NCBI RefSeq assembly: GCF_001424195.1 | Contig: NZ_LMOO01000005.1 | Span: 175,646 to 239,645, forward strand | Source: Cellulomonas sp. Leaf334 | GTDB lineage: Bacteria > Actinomycetota > Actinomycetes > Actinomycetales > Cellulomonadaceae | Reading direction: 5' to 3' | DNA length: 64,000 nt | Part shown: piece after piece, positions 34,819-43,300 of the stretch | Layout: every line of letters starts with the position of its first letter | How positions within the stretch are numbered: position 1 is the stretch's first letter | Made by a program: the position numbers and the translations under genes | Notes under the pieces: generated by a model | Database searches by the model: none | Seen by the model: the letters and a program-made list of their open reading frames with translations, nothing else | Told to the model about the DNA's origin: nothing

Positions 34819-37122
34819 TCAGTCCGCGGGCGCCGGCTCCTTCGCCGGCTCCAGCGCGGGCTCGTCCAGCCCGCCGTCCGGAGCCCCGAGCCGCCACTGC
34901 GCCGCCGCGGCGACGAGGCACGGGACCGCGAGCGCGATGCCCGTCGCCGGGACGACGATGCCCGAGTCGTTCATGAGGAACCCGACGGTCAGCGCGGCCG
35001 TGATCGCGGCGACGGCGGGTCGCAGGAGCGGGACCGCGCGGGTCAGCCCGGCGAGCGGGCCCTGGCCCATCATCTCGCCGCGCCGCGGGCGTCCCCCGAC
35101 GACGACCAGCCACGTCAGGGCGATGCCGCCGATGGCGGTGACCAGGTAGCGCCACGACGTCAGCACGCGCAGGTTCACGGCGATCTTGCGACCCACGACG
35201 TCCCAGAGGCCGCCGTCGAGGACCGTCGCGAAGAACCGGCCCAGGTGGGTGCGGTCGGCCGGCGGGCGCATCCAGTCGAGCACCGCGAACCCGCCGACGA
35301 CCACGACGCCGACCAGCCCGATCAGGGCGACCGACTTCCAGCTGACCTTCCGGCCGCTCACGACGATGGTCAGCATCGCGAACGCGAGGATCAGCGCGGG
35401 CGGGCCACCGAAGTCGCTGCCGAGCCCGGGGGCCCCGTCGACGACGACGATCAGCAGGCCCAGCCCGGCGACCACGGCGGTCGCGATCCCTCGGCGACCG
35501 CGCCGCAGCAGGGGGTCGGCGATGGCGACGGCGAGCAGCAGACCGGCGGCCGTCAGGAGCGCGAACGCCTGGTTGCTCATCCCGTAGAAGCGCGCGGCGA
35601 GGAGCCGGTGGGCGCCCATGGGGGAGTCGATGACGAGCGTGGAGCCCGTGCAGGCGTCGACGACGAGCACGGCCACGGTCACCCCGGCGACCACGCCCGC
35701 CGGCCCGAGCAGGTTGCGTCTCCAGGGACCGACCACGGCGACGGTGGTGATGAGCGCGACCCACCCGAGCAGCACCCACCAGAACGCGGCGACGGGCATG
35801 TCGGAACGCCACCAGGGGATCGTGTTGGTGAGGAAGGACGCGACCGGGGCGGCGGCGAGCGCGAGCGCCGAGATCCGCAGCACGCGCAGGGCGGGCCGCA
35901 GCGGCGGGCGGTCGGACCGGCCGGTGCGGGTCAGGATGATCGCCGCCGCGATGAACAGCACCGCCTGGATGAGGACGAGCCGTGCCGAGTAGGCGCCGCT
36001 GACCCGCGTGACCATCGTGGCGTGCCGCTGGACGTCGAGGATCCGGTCGACGCGTGCGGTGGCGGTGCCGGTGGCCGGGCCGGGGAGGATCACGGCGCCG
36101 CTCAGGGACGCCGCGCTGTTGTCGAGCCCGATGCCGTCCAGCAGCGTCGGGGTGACGTCGACGGTCTGGATCAGCCCGGCCTGCCGGGTGGACCCGGACG
36201 TCAGCAGGCTGTCGACGTACTGCTCCCCGTTCGGGGCGAGCCCGGTCGCGGCCGCCAGCTGGAGCGAGGTGCGGCCGGAGTCGGCGAGGGAGACGACGAG
36301 GACGGTCGCGCCGGACCGCTGGGCGCCGGCGATCGCGGCGCCGATGCGGGTGTCGATGACCTGGGCCTGGATCGCGCGCGACGGCTCGATGATCGCGTCC
36401 GGCGTCGACACCTCGGGCGGCGACGGCTCCTCCAGCGCGTCGTCCGGCGCGGTCGGGGTGGGCTGGGGGGTGCTCGGGCGGGGGGTCGTCGCGTACCCCG
36501 GGTCGCGCAGGGTGCCCGCGTCGACGACCACGAGCCGGGACCCGTCGAGGGCGTCGCGGACGGCGCGGGTGAGGGCGCTGCTCGTCGCCGGGAGGGTCTC
36601 GTGGGTGCCGACGGGGATGCCGGCGGCGTCGGCCAGGGCGATCGCGGCACCCGGACCGATGCCCGTCGCGGGCATGCCCGCCTCGGCGACCATGTCCCCG
36701 AGGAACCCTGGCTGGGCCCCGTAGGACTCGGCCTCGGCGGCGGTCACGTAGTCGTCCCAGCCGGGGACCTCGCCGCTCTCGCCCGGGTCGCGCAGGGTGC
36801 GGCACGTGCCGTCGTCGGCCCGCACGTCCGCCGCGCGGGTGCCGGACGACACGGCCAGCCACCCGTCCGCGGGGCAGGACCGGGACGCGACGCTCCGGGC
36901 GGCGACCAGACCGACCGAGCCCTCGCGGGACAGGCTCCAGAGGGCGGGCGTGGTCAGCGTGGTGACGTCGTCCCAGCGGACCCCGGTCATGCCGACCAGG
37001 AGCACGGGCGGTTCGTCGGCAGCCTGCGCGGGGGTCGCGAACAGGATCCCCGCGAGGCTCAGCACCAGGGTGAGCACCGCACCGCGGAGCACGGACGCGC
37101 GCGGGCGGGCAGGGGTCAGCAC
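34819..37122 (-). CDS. Large membrane protein with an alkaline-phosphatase-like extracellular domain
   Basis: A 767-residue protein. A signal or first membrane helix (about 10-34) is followed by an extracytoplasmic domain of about 320 residues with the PPVLLVGMTGVRWDDVTTLTTPALWSLSREGSVG start and a VSLADSGRTSLQLA segment, resembling the alkaline phosphatase/sulfatase superfamily. About 10-12 membrane segments then cover residues 370-740. The catalytic metal residues are not obvious, so it may be a degenerate enzyme or a binding domain. GTG 37122 lies 6 bases after a TAGGCT box (37134-37129). It faces pheA divergently. Confidence 0.75.
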   Translation of the reverse strand: MLTPARPRASVLRGAVLTLVLSLAGILFATPAQAADEPPVLLVGMTGVRWDDVTTLTTPALWSLSREGSVGLVAARSVASRSCPADGWLAVSSGTRAADVRADDGTCRTLRDPGESGEVPGWDDYVTAAEAESYGAQPGFLGDMVAEAGMPATGIGPGAAIALADAAGIPVGTHETLPATSSALTRAVRDALDGSRLVVVDAGTLRDPGYATTPRPSTPQPTPTAPDDALEEPSPPEVSTPDAIIEPSRAIQAQVIDTRIGAAIAGAQRSGATVLVVSLADSGRTSLQLAAATGLAPNGEQYVDSLLTSGSTRQAGLIQTVDVTPTLLDGIGLDNSAASLSGAVILPGPATGTATARVDRILDVQRHATMVTRVSGAYSARLVLIQAVLFIAAAIILTRTGRSDRPPLRPALRVLRISALALAAAPVASFLTNTIPWWRSDMPVAAFWWVLLGWVALITTVAVVGPWRRNLLGPAGVVAGVTVAVLVVDACTGSTLVIDSPMGAHRLLAARFYGMSNQAFALLTAAGLLLAVAIADPLLRRGRRGIATAVVAGLGLLIVVVDGAPGLGSDFGGPPALILAFAMLTIVVSGRKVSWKSVALIGLVGVVVVGGFAVLDWMRPPADRTHLGRFFATVLDGGLWDVVGRKIAVNLRVLTSWRYLVTAIGGIALTWLVVVGGRPRRGEMMGQGPLAGLTRAVPLLRPAVAAITAALTVGFLMNDSGIVVPATGIALAVPCLVAAAAQWRLGAPDGGLDEPALEPAKEPAPAD

Positions 37123-37128
37123 CGTTCC

Positions 37129-37134
37129 AGCCTA
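37129..37134 (-). promoter_or_regulatory. -10 box (TAGGCT) of a probable leaderless promoter
   Basis: On the minus strand TAGGCT ends 6 bases before GTG 37122; no ribosome site is present. Confidence 0.5.
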
Positions 37135-37143
37135 CGGGCGCAC

Positions 37144-37212
37144 TACCCTCGACCCCGGCGGCGCTGCGGGGTATCCGTGCAGCGTGCACATCATCTGCAC
37201 GGGAGGGACGCC
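37144..37212 (+). promoter_or_regulatory. pheA promoter and short 5' leader with alternative hairpins
   Basis: A TACCCT -10 box (37144-37149) would give a leader of about 55 bases before ATG 37213. The leader holds one GTGCA and two TGCAC elements; GTGCA can pair with either, and the second lies directly before the GGGAGG ribosome site. A regulatory role is speculative. Confidence 0.3.
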
Positions 37213-38160
37213 ATGTCCGAGGGGCTACCGCGGTACGCGTACCTGGGTCCGGCCGGCACGTTCACCGAGGCGGCCCTGCGTCAGGTCGCGGCCGTCGGCG
37301 ACTGCGTCGACCTGCCGGTGTCCGACGTGTCGTCGGCCATCGAGGCCGTCCGGACGGGCGACGCCGACTTCGCGGTGGTGGCCATCGAGAGCACCGTCGA
37401 GGGTGGCGTCACCGCGACGCTCGACAGCCTCGCGGGCGGCGACCCGCTGGTGATCGTGCGCGAGATGCTCGTGCCGGTGCAGTTCACGCTCGCGGCCGCG
37501 CCCGGCGTCCGGCTCGAGGACGTCCGACGCATCTCCGCCCACCCGCACGCGTGGGTGCAGTGCCGGCGCTGGCTGGCGCGTCACCTGCCGGCCGTCGTGC
37601 ACGTCCCCGCCACGTCGAACACCGCCCCCGCGGCGCTCATCGCGGCCGGCGGGGCCGAGCTGGGGTTCGACGCCGCGCTGGTGCCGCCCGCGGCCGTCGA
37701 GTCGTACGGTCTGGTCCCGCTCGCCGCGGACGTCGCCGACAACGTCTCGGCGCAGACGCGGTTCGTCGTCGTCGGCCACCCCGGCTCGGTGCCGCCGCCC
37801 ACGGGCGCGGACAAGACGACCCTCGTCGTCCACCTGCCCGACAACGAGGCCGGTGCGCTGCTGGCGATGCTGGAGCAGTTCGCGGTGCGGGGCGTGAACC
37901 TGTCCCGGATCGAGTCCCGGCCGATCGGCGACGCCCTCGGTCGCTACTCGTTCTCGCTCGACGCCGAGGGGCACATCACCGAGGAGCGCGTCGGGGAGGC
38001 CGTCATGGGCCTGCACCGCCGCTGCCCGTACGTCCGGTTCCTCGGCTCCTACCCGCGCGCCGACGCCGTCGAGCCGACCGTGCACGTGGGCACCACCGAC
38101 ACCGACTTCGTCGGTGCACGGACCTGGCTGCAGTCGGTCCGCGGCGGCACGGCGACCTGA
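37213..38160 (+). CDS. pheA: Prephenate dehydratase
   Basis: A 315-residue enzyme converting prephenate to phenylpyruvate in phenylalanine synthesis. The catalytic domain begins YAYLGPAGTFTEAALRQ (about 8-24), with AIESTVEGGVTATLD and the catalytic T-S-N motif in VPATSNTAPAAL, then GFDAALVPPAAVESYGL. An ACT regulatory domain (about 203-285, TTLVVHLPDNEAGALLAMLEQFAVRGVNLSRIESRP) provides phenylalanine feedback. There is no chorismate mutase domain, as usual in actinobacteria. ATG 37213 follows GGGAGGG. Confidence 0.93.
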   Translation: MSEGLPRYAYLGPAGTFTEAALRQVAAVGDCVDLPVSDVSSAIEAVRTGDADFAVVAIESTVEGGVTATLDSLAGGDPLVIVREMLVPVQFTLAAAPGVRLEDVRRISAHPHAWVQCRRWLARHLPAVVHVPATSNTAPAALIAAGGAELGFDAALVPPAAVESYGLVPLAADVADNVSAQTRFVVVGHPGSVPPPTGADKTTLVVHLPDNEAGALLAMLEQFAVRGVNLSRIESRPIGDALGRYSFSLDAEGHITEERVGEAVMGLHRRCPYVRFLGSYPRADAVEPTVHVGTTDTDFVGARTWLQSVRGGTAT

Positions 38161-38167
38161 CAGTGAC

Positions 38168-38187
38168 CTGACGTCGTTCCGCGTCAG
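38168..38187. terminator. Possible weak terminator between pheA and the lipid kinase
   Basis: CTGACG (38168-38173) and CGTCAG (38182-38187) can form a 6-bp stem with an 8-base loop between convergent genes. The stem is short and overlaps the lipid kinase stop codon. Confidence 0.3.
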
Positions 38188-39338
38188 AGCACTGGCACCC
38201 GCACGACGAGGGCCGCGTGGTCCACCCGCGCGGACAGCTCGGTGACCCGGCCGACGATGTCGCCGTCCACCTGCACGTGCTCGCCGCCCTGCACCACCAC
38301 GCGGACCTCCTGCGCCCGGGTGTGGTCGATCCGGCCGATCTTGGCGGGCAGGTCGTTGCGCACGCCCGCCCCCTGGAGCATCACCTCGCCGAACAGCTGC
38401 GCCCAGCCCGCGATCCCGCCGCGGGTGTCGATCGCCGCGATGTCCAGCCAGCCGTCGTCGAGCAGGGCGTCCGGCAGGAGCGTGATCCCGCCGGGGAGCT
38501 TGCCGCAGTTGCCGATCAGCAGGCTGCGCAGCCGGGTCGAGGTCATCGGCTGGTCGTCGAGCCGGACGTGCACGCGGGTGCGGCGGCCGTGCAGGTGCCG
38601 CATGCCGGACACGAAGTAGGCGATCCAGCCGACCCGCGCCTTGAGCTGTTCGTCGGTGTCGGCGACCATCGCGGCGTCGAACCCGAGGCCGGCGATGACG
38701 AGGAAGATGTGGTCTCGTGGCAGCTCGTCGGGCAGCGCCTCAGCGGCGTCCACGACCGGGTCGTCGATCTCCGACTGCCACCGGTGCACCCGCAACCAGC
38801 CCACGTCGATCGTCCGGTCCCGGCCCTCCAGCGCGGTGCGCAGCGCGGCCATCGGGTCGCTCAGCGGCAGGTCGAGGTTGCGGGCCAGCAGGTTCCCCGT
38901 GCCCAGCGGGATGAGCCCCATGGGCACCCCGGTGCCGACGAGCCCCTCGGCCACCGCGCGCACCGTCCCGTCCCCACCGATCGCGACGACGACGTCCGCC
39001 CCCCGCTCGACCGCGGCGCGCGTCTGGCCGACGCCGGGGTCGGCGATGGTGGTCTCGAACCAGAGCGGCTCGGGCAGGCCCTGCTCCGCGCACGCCGCGA
39101 GCACCGACGTCCGCAGCGCGGGGACGTCCTGCTTGGAGGGGTTGGCGACGAACGCGACGAGCTGCCCGGTGGCCTCGACGTCGCGCGCGAGCCGGAGCTC
39201 CCGCGCACCGCGACCGCTCCGCGGCGACTCGATCCGTCGCCGCAGCTCACGCTGCCGCAGCCACAGGATCCCCACGAGAAGAAGGGACGAGAGAGCCACG
39301 ACGGCCGCGCACACGGCCACCCACGCCTCCCAGGTCAT
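38184..39338 (-). CDS. Diacylglycerol kinase-family lipid kinase
   Basis: A 384-residue membrane-anchored lipid kinase. An N-terminal hydrophobic segment (about 6-28) is followed by the DAGK catalytic domain: LVAFVANPSKQDVPALRT, the nucleotide motif VVAIGGDGTVRAVAEGL (about 115-131), then GLIPLGTGNLLARNLDLP. The C-terminal half is the YegS-like beta domain. It probably phosphorylates diacylglycerol or a related lipid. ATG 39338 lies 6 bases after a TAGATT box, leaderless. It is divergent from serS across a palindromic repeat cluster. Confidence 0.88.
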   Translation of the reverse strand: MTWEAWVAVCAAVVALSSLLLVGILWLRQRELRRRIESPRSGRGARELRLARDVEATGQLVAFVANPSKQDVPALRTSVLAACAEQGLPEPLWFETTIADPGVGQTRAAVERGADVVVAIGGDGTVRAVAEGLVGTGVPMGLIPLGTGNLLARNLDLPLSDPMAALRTALEGRDRTIDVGWLRVHRWQSEIDDPVVDAAEALPDELPRDHIFLVIAGLGFDAAMVADTDEQLKARVGWIAYFVSGMRHLHGRRTRVHVRLDDQPMTSTRLRSLLIGNCGKLPGGITLLPDALLDDGWLDIAAIDTRGGIAGWAQLFGEVMLQGAGVRNDLPAKIGRIDHTRAQEVRVVVQGGEHVQVDGDIVGRVTELSARVDHAALVVRVPVL

Positions 39339-39344
39339 GGGCAG

Positions 39345-39350
39345 AATCTA
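39345..39350 (-). promoter_or_regulatory. -10 box (TAGATT) of a probable leaderless promoter
   Basis: On the minus strand TAGATT ends 6 bases before ATG 39338; no ribosome site is present. Confidence 0.5.
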
Positions 39351-39395
39351 CGGCCCACCCGCCCGACCCGTCCCGACTCGTCCGCCGGCGCCGCC

Positions 39396-39500
39396 ATGCC
39401 CGCGAGCGCGGCACCTCGTGTCGAGCGCGATAGCTGCAGCTGGCGCGCTCGACGGGAGCTGCCGCGCTCGGCGCCAGCCGGCGAACGCGCGGGCTCGCGG
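39396..39500. repeat. Palindromic repeat cluster upstream of serS
   Basis: Units with core CGAGCGCG occur in direct and then inverted order. A hairpin with exact 10-bp arms GTCGAGCGCG (39420-39429) and CGCGCTCGAC (39444-39453) encloses a loop carrying the 10-bp palindrome AGCTGCAGCT. The architecture resembles the clusters beside the MFS gene at 23477, although the sequence differs. Confidence 0.65.
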
Positions 39501-39547
39501 CCGTCGGTGGGCGCAGGGGGGCGTCCGGGCCGGGCCGGACGGGTCGG

Positions 39548-39553
39548 TAGGGT
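39548..39553 (+). promoter_or_regulatory. -10 box (TAGGGT) of a probable leaderless promoter
   Basis: TAGGGT ends 6 bases before GTG 39560 of serS; no ribosome site is present. Confidence 0.5.
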
Positions 39554-39559
39554 TCTCGG

Positions 39560-40825
39560 GTGATCGATCTGCGGCTCCTGCGGGAGGATCCCGACCTTGT
39601 CCGTGCCAGCCAGACGGCTCGCGGGGACGACCCCCACCTGGTCGACCAGGTGCTCGACGCCGACGCGCGCCGACGCTCTGCGGTCACCGAGTTCGAGACG
39701 CTCCGGGCCGAGCAGAAGTCCCTGGGCAAGCTGGTGGCCAAGGCGCAGGGCGACGAGAAGCACGCGCTGCTGACCCGGGGCAAGCACCTGGCCGAGCAGG
39801 TCAAGGCGCTGCAGTCGGACGCGGAGGCCGCCGAGGCCGCCGCGACGGAGCTGAGCCGGAAGATCTCCAACATCGTCGAGGAGGGCGTGCCCGTCGGCGG
39901 CGAGGACGACTACGTCGTGCTCAAGCACGTAGGGGAGCGTCCCGCGTTCGACTTCCCGGTGCGCGACCACCTGGAGCTGGGTGAGGGCCTCGCAGCCATC
40001 GACACCGAGCGCGGCGCCAAGGTGTCCGGTGCGCGGTTCTACTACCTGACCGGGATCGGCGCCCGCCTGGAGCTCGCGCTGCTGAACGCGGCCGTCGACA
40101 AGGCGATGAGCGCCGGGTTCACGCCGGTCATCACACCGACCCTGGTCAAGCCCGAGGTCATGGCCGGCACGGGTTTCCTCGGTGCGCACGCCGACGAGGT
40201 CTACCACCTGCCCGCCGACGACCTGTACCTGGTCGGCACCAGCGAGGTCGCGCTCGCGGGGTTCCACCAGGGCGAGATCCTCGACCTGTCGGCCGGCCCC
40301 AAGCGGTACGCCGGCTGGTCGGCGTGCTACCGGCGCGAAGCCGGCTCCTACGGCAAGGACACCCGCGGGATCATCCGGGTGCACCAGTTCCACAAGGTCG
40401 AGGCGTTCAGCTGGACGACCGTCGAGGACGCCGCCGACGAGCACCGCCGCATCCTCGGCTGGGAGGAGGAGATGCTCGCGCTCGCCGAGCTGCCGTACCG
40501 CGTCATCGACACCGCCGCCGGGGACCTGGGCTCCAGCGCCGCCCGCAAGTTCGACTGCGAGGCGTGGCTGCCGAGCCAGGAGCGGTACCTCGAGCTGACG
40601 TCGACGTCGAACTGCACGACGTTCCAGGCCCGCCGCCTCGGCGTCCGCGAGCGCACCGCGGACGGGTCGACGCGCGCGGTCGCCACCCTGAACGGCACCC
40701 TGGCCACGACACGGTGGCTCGTCGCGCTCCTGGAGAACCACCAGCAGGCCGACGGGTCGGTCCGGGTCCCGGAGGGGCTGCGCCCGTACCTGGGCGGCCT
40801 CGAGGTGCTGGAGCCCGTGCGATGA
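39560..40825 (+). CDS. serS: Seryl-tRNA synthetase
   Basis: A 421-residue class II synthetase that charges tRNA-Ser with serine. The N-terminal antiparallel coiled coil (about 30-105) binds the long variable arm of tRNA-Ser. The catalytic core has motif 1 near [15 protein letters not shown], motif 2 [27 protein letters not shown] (about 255-281) and motif 3 near [23 protein letters not shown] (GT..R, about 374-396). GTG 39560 follows TAGGGT by 6 bases, leaderless. It overlaps the HAD phosphatase gene by ATGA. A tRNA-Ser gene is also in this window. Confidence 0.96.
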   Translation: MIDLRLLREDPDLVRASQTARGDDPHLVDQVLDADARRRSAVTEFETLRAEQKSLGKLVAKAQGDEKHALLTRGKHLAEQVKALQSDAEAAEAAATELSRKISNIVEEGVPVGGEDDYVVLKHVGERPAFDFPVRDHLELGEGLAAIDTERGAKVSGARFYYLTGIGARLELALLNAAVDKAMSAGFTPVITPTLVKPEVMAGTGFLGAHADEVYHLPADDLYLVGTSEVALAGFHQGEILDLSAGPKRYAGWSACYRREAGSYGKDTRGIIRVHQFHKVEAFSWTTVEDAADEHRRILGWEEEMLALAELPYRVIDTAAGDLGSSAARKFDCEAWLPSQERYLELTSTSNCTTFQARRLGVRERTADGSTRAVATLNGTLATTRWLVALLENHQQADGSVRVPEGLRPYLGGLEVLEPVR

Positions 40826-41619
40826 CCCGCTGCCGCCTCGTCGCCCTCGACGTCGACGGGACGCTCATGTCCTACGACGGCGTGATCTCCGACGAGGTCA
40901 GGTCCGCGGTGCGCGCCGTCCGGGACGCGGGCCTGCACGTCGTGCTGGCCACCGGCCGCGGCGTGCACTCGGCCGCGCCCGTCGCGCAGGAGCTCGGGCT
41001 GACCGAGGGGTGGGTCGTCTGCTCGAACGGCGCCGTGACCGCGCGCCTGGACCCGGCGGCGGACAACGGCTACGAGATCGTCCGGGTGGTCACGTTCGAC
41101 CCGGGCCCCGCGCTGCGCACCATCGCGCTGGAGCTGCCTGACGCCCTGTACGCCGTCGAGGACCTCGGTCTCGGCTTCCGGGTGTCCGCCGACTTCCCCG
41201 ACGGCGAGCTGTCCGGGGACCTCGAGGTCGTGTCCTGGGAGGAGCTGACGGCGACGCCGGCCACCCGTGTCGTCATCCGCAGCCCCGGCAGCACCCCGGA
41301 GCTCTTCCACGAGCTGGTGGAGCGCGTCGGGCTGCACGAGGTGGAGTACGCCGTCGGCTGGTCCGCGTGGCTGGACCTGACACCCGGCGGGGTGTCGAAG
41401 GCGAGCGCGCTGGAGGAGGTCCGCCAGCACCTGGGTGTGCAGCCGCACGCGACCGTGGCGGTCGGCGACGGCGGCAACGACGTGCAGATGCTCCGCTGGG
41501 CGGCCCGCGGTGTCGCGATGGGCCACGCGTCCGAGTCGGTCCGCGCGGCGGCCGACGAGGTCACGGGCACGATCTCCGACGACGGCGCCGTCGCGGTCCT
41601 GCGCAGTCTGCTGACCTGA
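40822..41619 (+). CDS. Cof-type HAD hydrolase (sugar phosphatase-like)
   Basis: A 265-residue HAD phosphatase. Motif I is [10 protein letters not shown] (nucleophile D10, D12), motif II is VLATGRG (about 46-52), K in [12 protein letters not shown] (about 192-203) and motif [15 protein letters not shown] (about 215-227). The large C2B cap places it in the Cof/YidA subgroup that dephosphorylates sugar phosphates or flavin precursors. ATG 40822 overlaps the serS stop (ATGA), so the two form an operon. A hairpin at 41658-41681 follows. Confidence 0.9.
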   Translation: MTRCRLVALDVDGTLMSYDGVISDEVRSAVRAVRDAGLHVVLATGRGVHSAAPVAQELGLTEGWVVCSNGAVTARLDPAADNGYEIVRVVTFDPGPALRTIALELPDALYAVEDLGLGFRVSADFPDGELSGDLEVVSWEELTATPATRVVIRSPGSTPELFHELVERVGLHEVEYAVGWSAWLDLTPGGVSKASALEEVRQHLGVQPHATVAVGDGGNDVQMLRWAARGVAMGHASESVRAAADEVTGTISDDGAVAVLRSLLT

Positions 41620-41649
41620 ACCTCGGGACGGTCGATCTTGACCGTTCAT

Positions 41650-41659
41650 GAAGCGCTTC
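41650..41659. promoter_or_regulatory. Palindrome resembling a LacI-family operator
   Basis: GAAGCGCTTC is a perfect 10-bp palindrome with the central CG step typical of LacI-family operators. It overlaps the terminator hairpin and lies 168 bases upstream of the sugar ABC operon, so its role is uncertain. Confidence 0.3.
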
Positions 41660-41681
41660 CGCACGAAATCCGTCGTGCGGA
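41658..41681 (+). terminator. Hairpin terminator of the serS-HAD operon
   Basis: TCCGCACGA (41658-41666) and TCGTGCGGA (41673-41681) form a perfect 9-bp stem with a 6-base loop. There is no T-tract, as is common at this G+C content. Confidence 0.6.
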
Positions 41682-41757
41682 GCCGCCGTGGCTCGCCTGT
41701 AACTCAATCGTGACCGGATTGCCCGGTCTCTACGGTTGCGCCCGTGTTGCGTAACGG

Positions 41758-41774
41758 CTTGCATCGCTTGCAAG
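41758..41774 (+). promoter_or_regulatory. Candidate MalR/AglR-type operator of the sugar ABC operon
   Basis: CTTGCATCGCTTGCAAG holds a CTTGCA direct repeat, the second copy extending to the 8-bp palindrome CTTGCAAG. Related CTTGCA-type repeats, as I recall, mark maltose/alpha-glucoside regulator sites in Streptomyces. It lies 52 bases before the ATG of the binding protein. Confidence 0.5.
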
Positions 41775-41826
41775 GGTGCTGGGAAAGCCGCCAGCACCAT
41801 CCGGAGCATGACGACGTGGAGGTCTC

Positions 41827-43203
41827 ATGAACGGCACACGCAGGCGCCGCAGCCACCTGGCAGCGGCCGGCGCGGTAGCAAGCCTGGCCCTGGTGCTCAC
41901 CGCCTGTTCGGGCGGGGACGACGAGGGGGGCGGCGACGACGCAGCCTCGGACGTCGACTGCACCGCGTTCGACCAGTACGGGGATCTCGAGGGCAAGACG
42001 ATCAGCGTCTACACGTCGATCGTGGAGCCCGAGTCGGTCCAGCAGACCGACTCCTACATCCCGTTCGAGGAGTGCACCGGCGCGGAGATCGAGTACGAGG
42101 GCTCGCGGGAGTTCGAGGCGCAGCTGCCCGTCCGCCTGCAGGCCGGCAACCCGCCCGACATCGCGTACATCCCGCAGCCCGGCTTCCTCGCCTCGATCGT
42201 CGCCGACTACCCCGACACGGTCGTCGCGGCGCCGCAGGCCGTCATCGACAACGCGAACGAGTACTACACCGAGGGCTGGGTCAACTACGGCACGGTCGAC
42301 GGCACGCTCTACGCGACGCCGCTCGGCGCCAACGTGAAGTCGTTCGTCTGGTACTCCCCGGCCGCGTTCGAGGAGAACGGCTACGAGATCCCCACCACGT
42401 GGGACGACCTCATCGCCCTCACGGACCAGATCAAGGACGACTACCCCGACGCCAAGCCGTGGTGCGCAGGCATCGAGTCCGGTGACGCCACCGGCTGGCC
42501 GGCCACCGACTGGCTGGAGGACGTGATGCTCCGGACCGCCGGCGCGGACGTCTACGACCAGTGGGTCAACCACGAGATCCCGTTCAACGACCCGCAGGTC
42601 CTCGCGGCCCTCGAGGCCGTCGGCGGCATCCTGAAGAACCCCGACTACGTGAACGGCGGCCTGGGCGACGTCCAGTCCATCGCGACCGTCGCCTGGAACG
42701 AGGCGGCCAACCCGATCCCCGACCAGATGTGCTTCCTGCACCGTGCGGCCAACTTCTACCAGGCCAACTGGGACCCGAGCCTGACGGTCGCGGAGGACGG
42801 TGACGTCTACGCGTTCTACCTGCCCGGCCAGAGCGCCGACGACAAGCCGCTGCTCGGCGGTGGCGAGTTCGTGACGGCCTTCGCGGACCGTCCCGAGGTC
42901 CAGGCCTTCCAGGCCTACCTGTCCAGCCCGGAGTGGGCCAACGCCAAGGCGGAGGCCACCGGTCAGGGCTGGCTGAGCGCCAACAGCGGTCTCGACCCCG
43001 ACCTGCTGCAGTCGCCCATCGACCAGCTCTCGTTCGACCTGCTCACCGACGACAGCTACACCTTCCGGTTCGACGGCTCGGACCAGATGCCCGGTGCCGT
43101 CGGCGCCGACGCGTTCTGGAAGCAGATGACCGCGTGGATCGGTGAGGACCAGTCCGACCAGGAGACCCTCGACAACATCGAGGCAGCCTGGCCGTCGTCC
43201 TGA
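41827..43203 (+). CDS. Sugar ABC transporter, substrate-binding lipoprotein (AglE-like)
   Basis: A 458-residue lipoprotein. The signal ends in the lipobox LVLTACS (about 22-28), then an acidic Gly linker. The binding fold contains FEECTGAEIEYEGSREFEAQLPVRLQAGNPPDIAYIPQPGFLASI (about 75-119), very close in pattern to the alpha-glucoside receptor AglE. It probably captures trehalose, sucrose, maltose or a similar disaccharide. ATG 41827 follows GGAGG. First gene of a three-gene operon with two permeases; no ATPase gene is present. Confidence 0.87.
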   Translation: MNGTRRRRSHLAAAGAVASLALVLTACSGGDDEGGGDDAASDVDCTAFDQYGDLEGKTISVYTSIVEPESVQQTDSYIPFEECTGAEIEYEGSREFEAQLPVRLQAGNPPDIAYIPQPGFLASIVADYPDTVVAAPQAVIDNANEYYTEGWVNYGTVDGTLYATPLGANVKSFVWYSPAAFEENGYEIPTTWDDLIALTDQIKDDYPDAKPWCAGIESGDATGWPATDWLEDVMLRTAGADVYDQWVNHEIPFNDPQVLAALEAVGGILKNPDYVNGGLGDVQSIATVAWNEAANPIPDQMCFLHRAANFYQANWDPSLTVAEDGDVYAFYLPGQSADDKPLLGGGEFVTAFADRPEVQAFQAYLSSPEWANAKAEATGQGWLSANSGLDPDLLQSPIDQLSFDLLTDDSYTFRFDGSDQMPGAVGADAFWKQMTAWIGEDQSDQETLDNIEAAWPSS

Positions 43204-43300
43204 CCGTCTGAGGTACGCCCGGGGTGGGGGTCGTCGTCCTGACGGCTCCCACCCCGGCCGTGCCGGTCGCATCCACCTCGATGGAGAGGGAAGGTCACGT

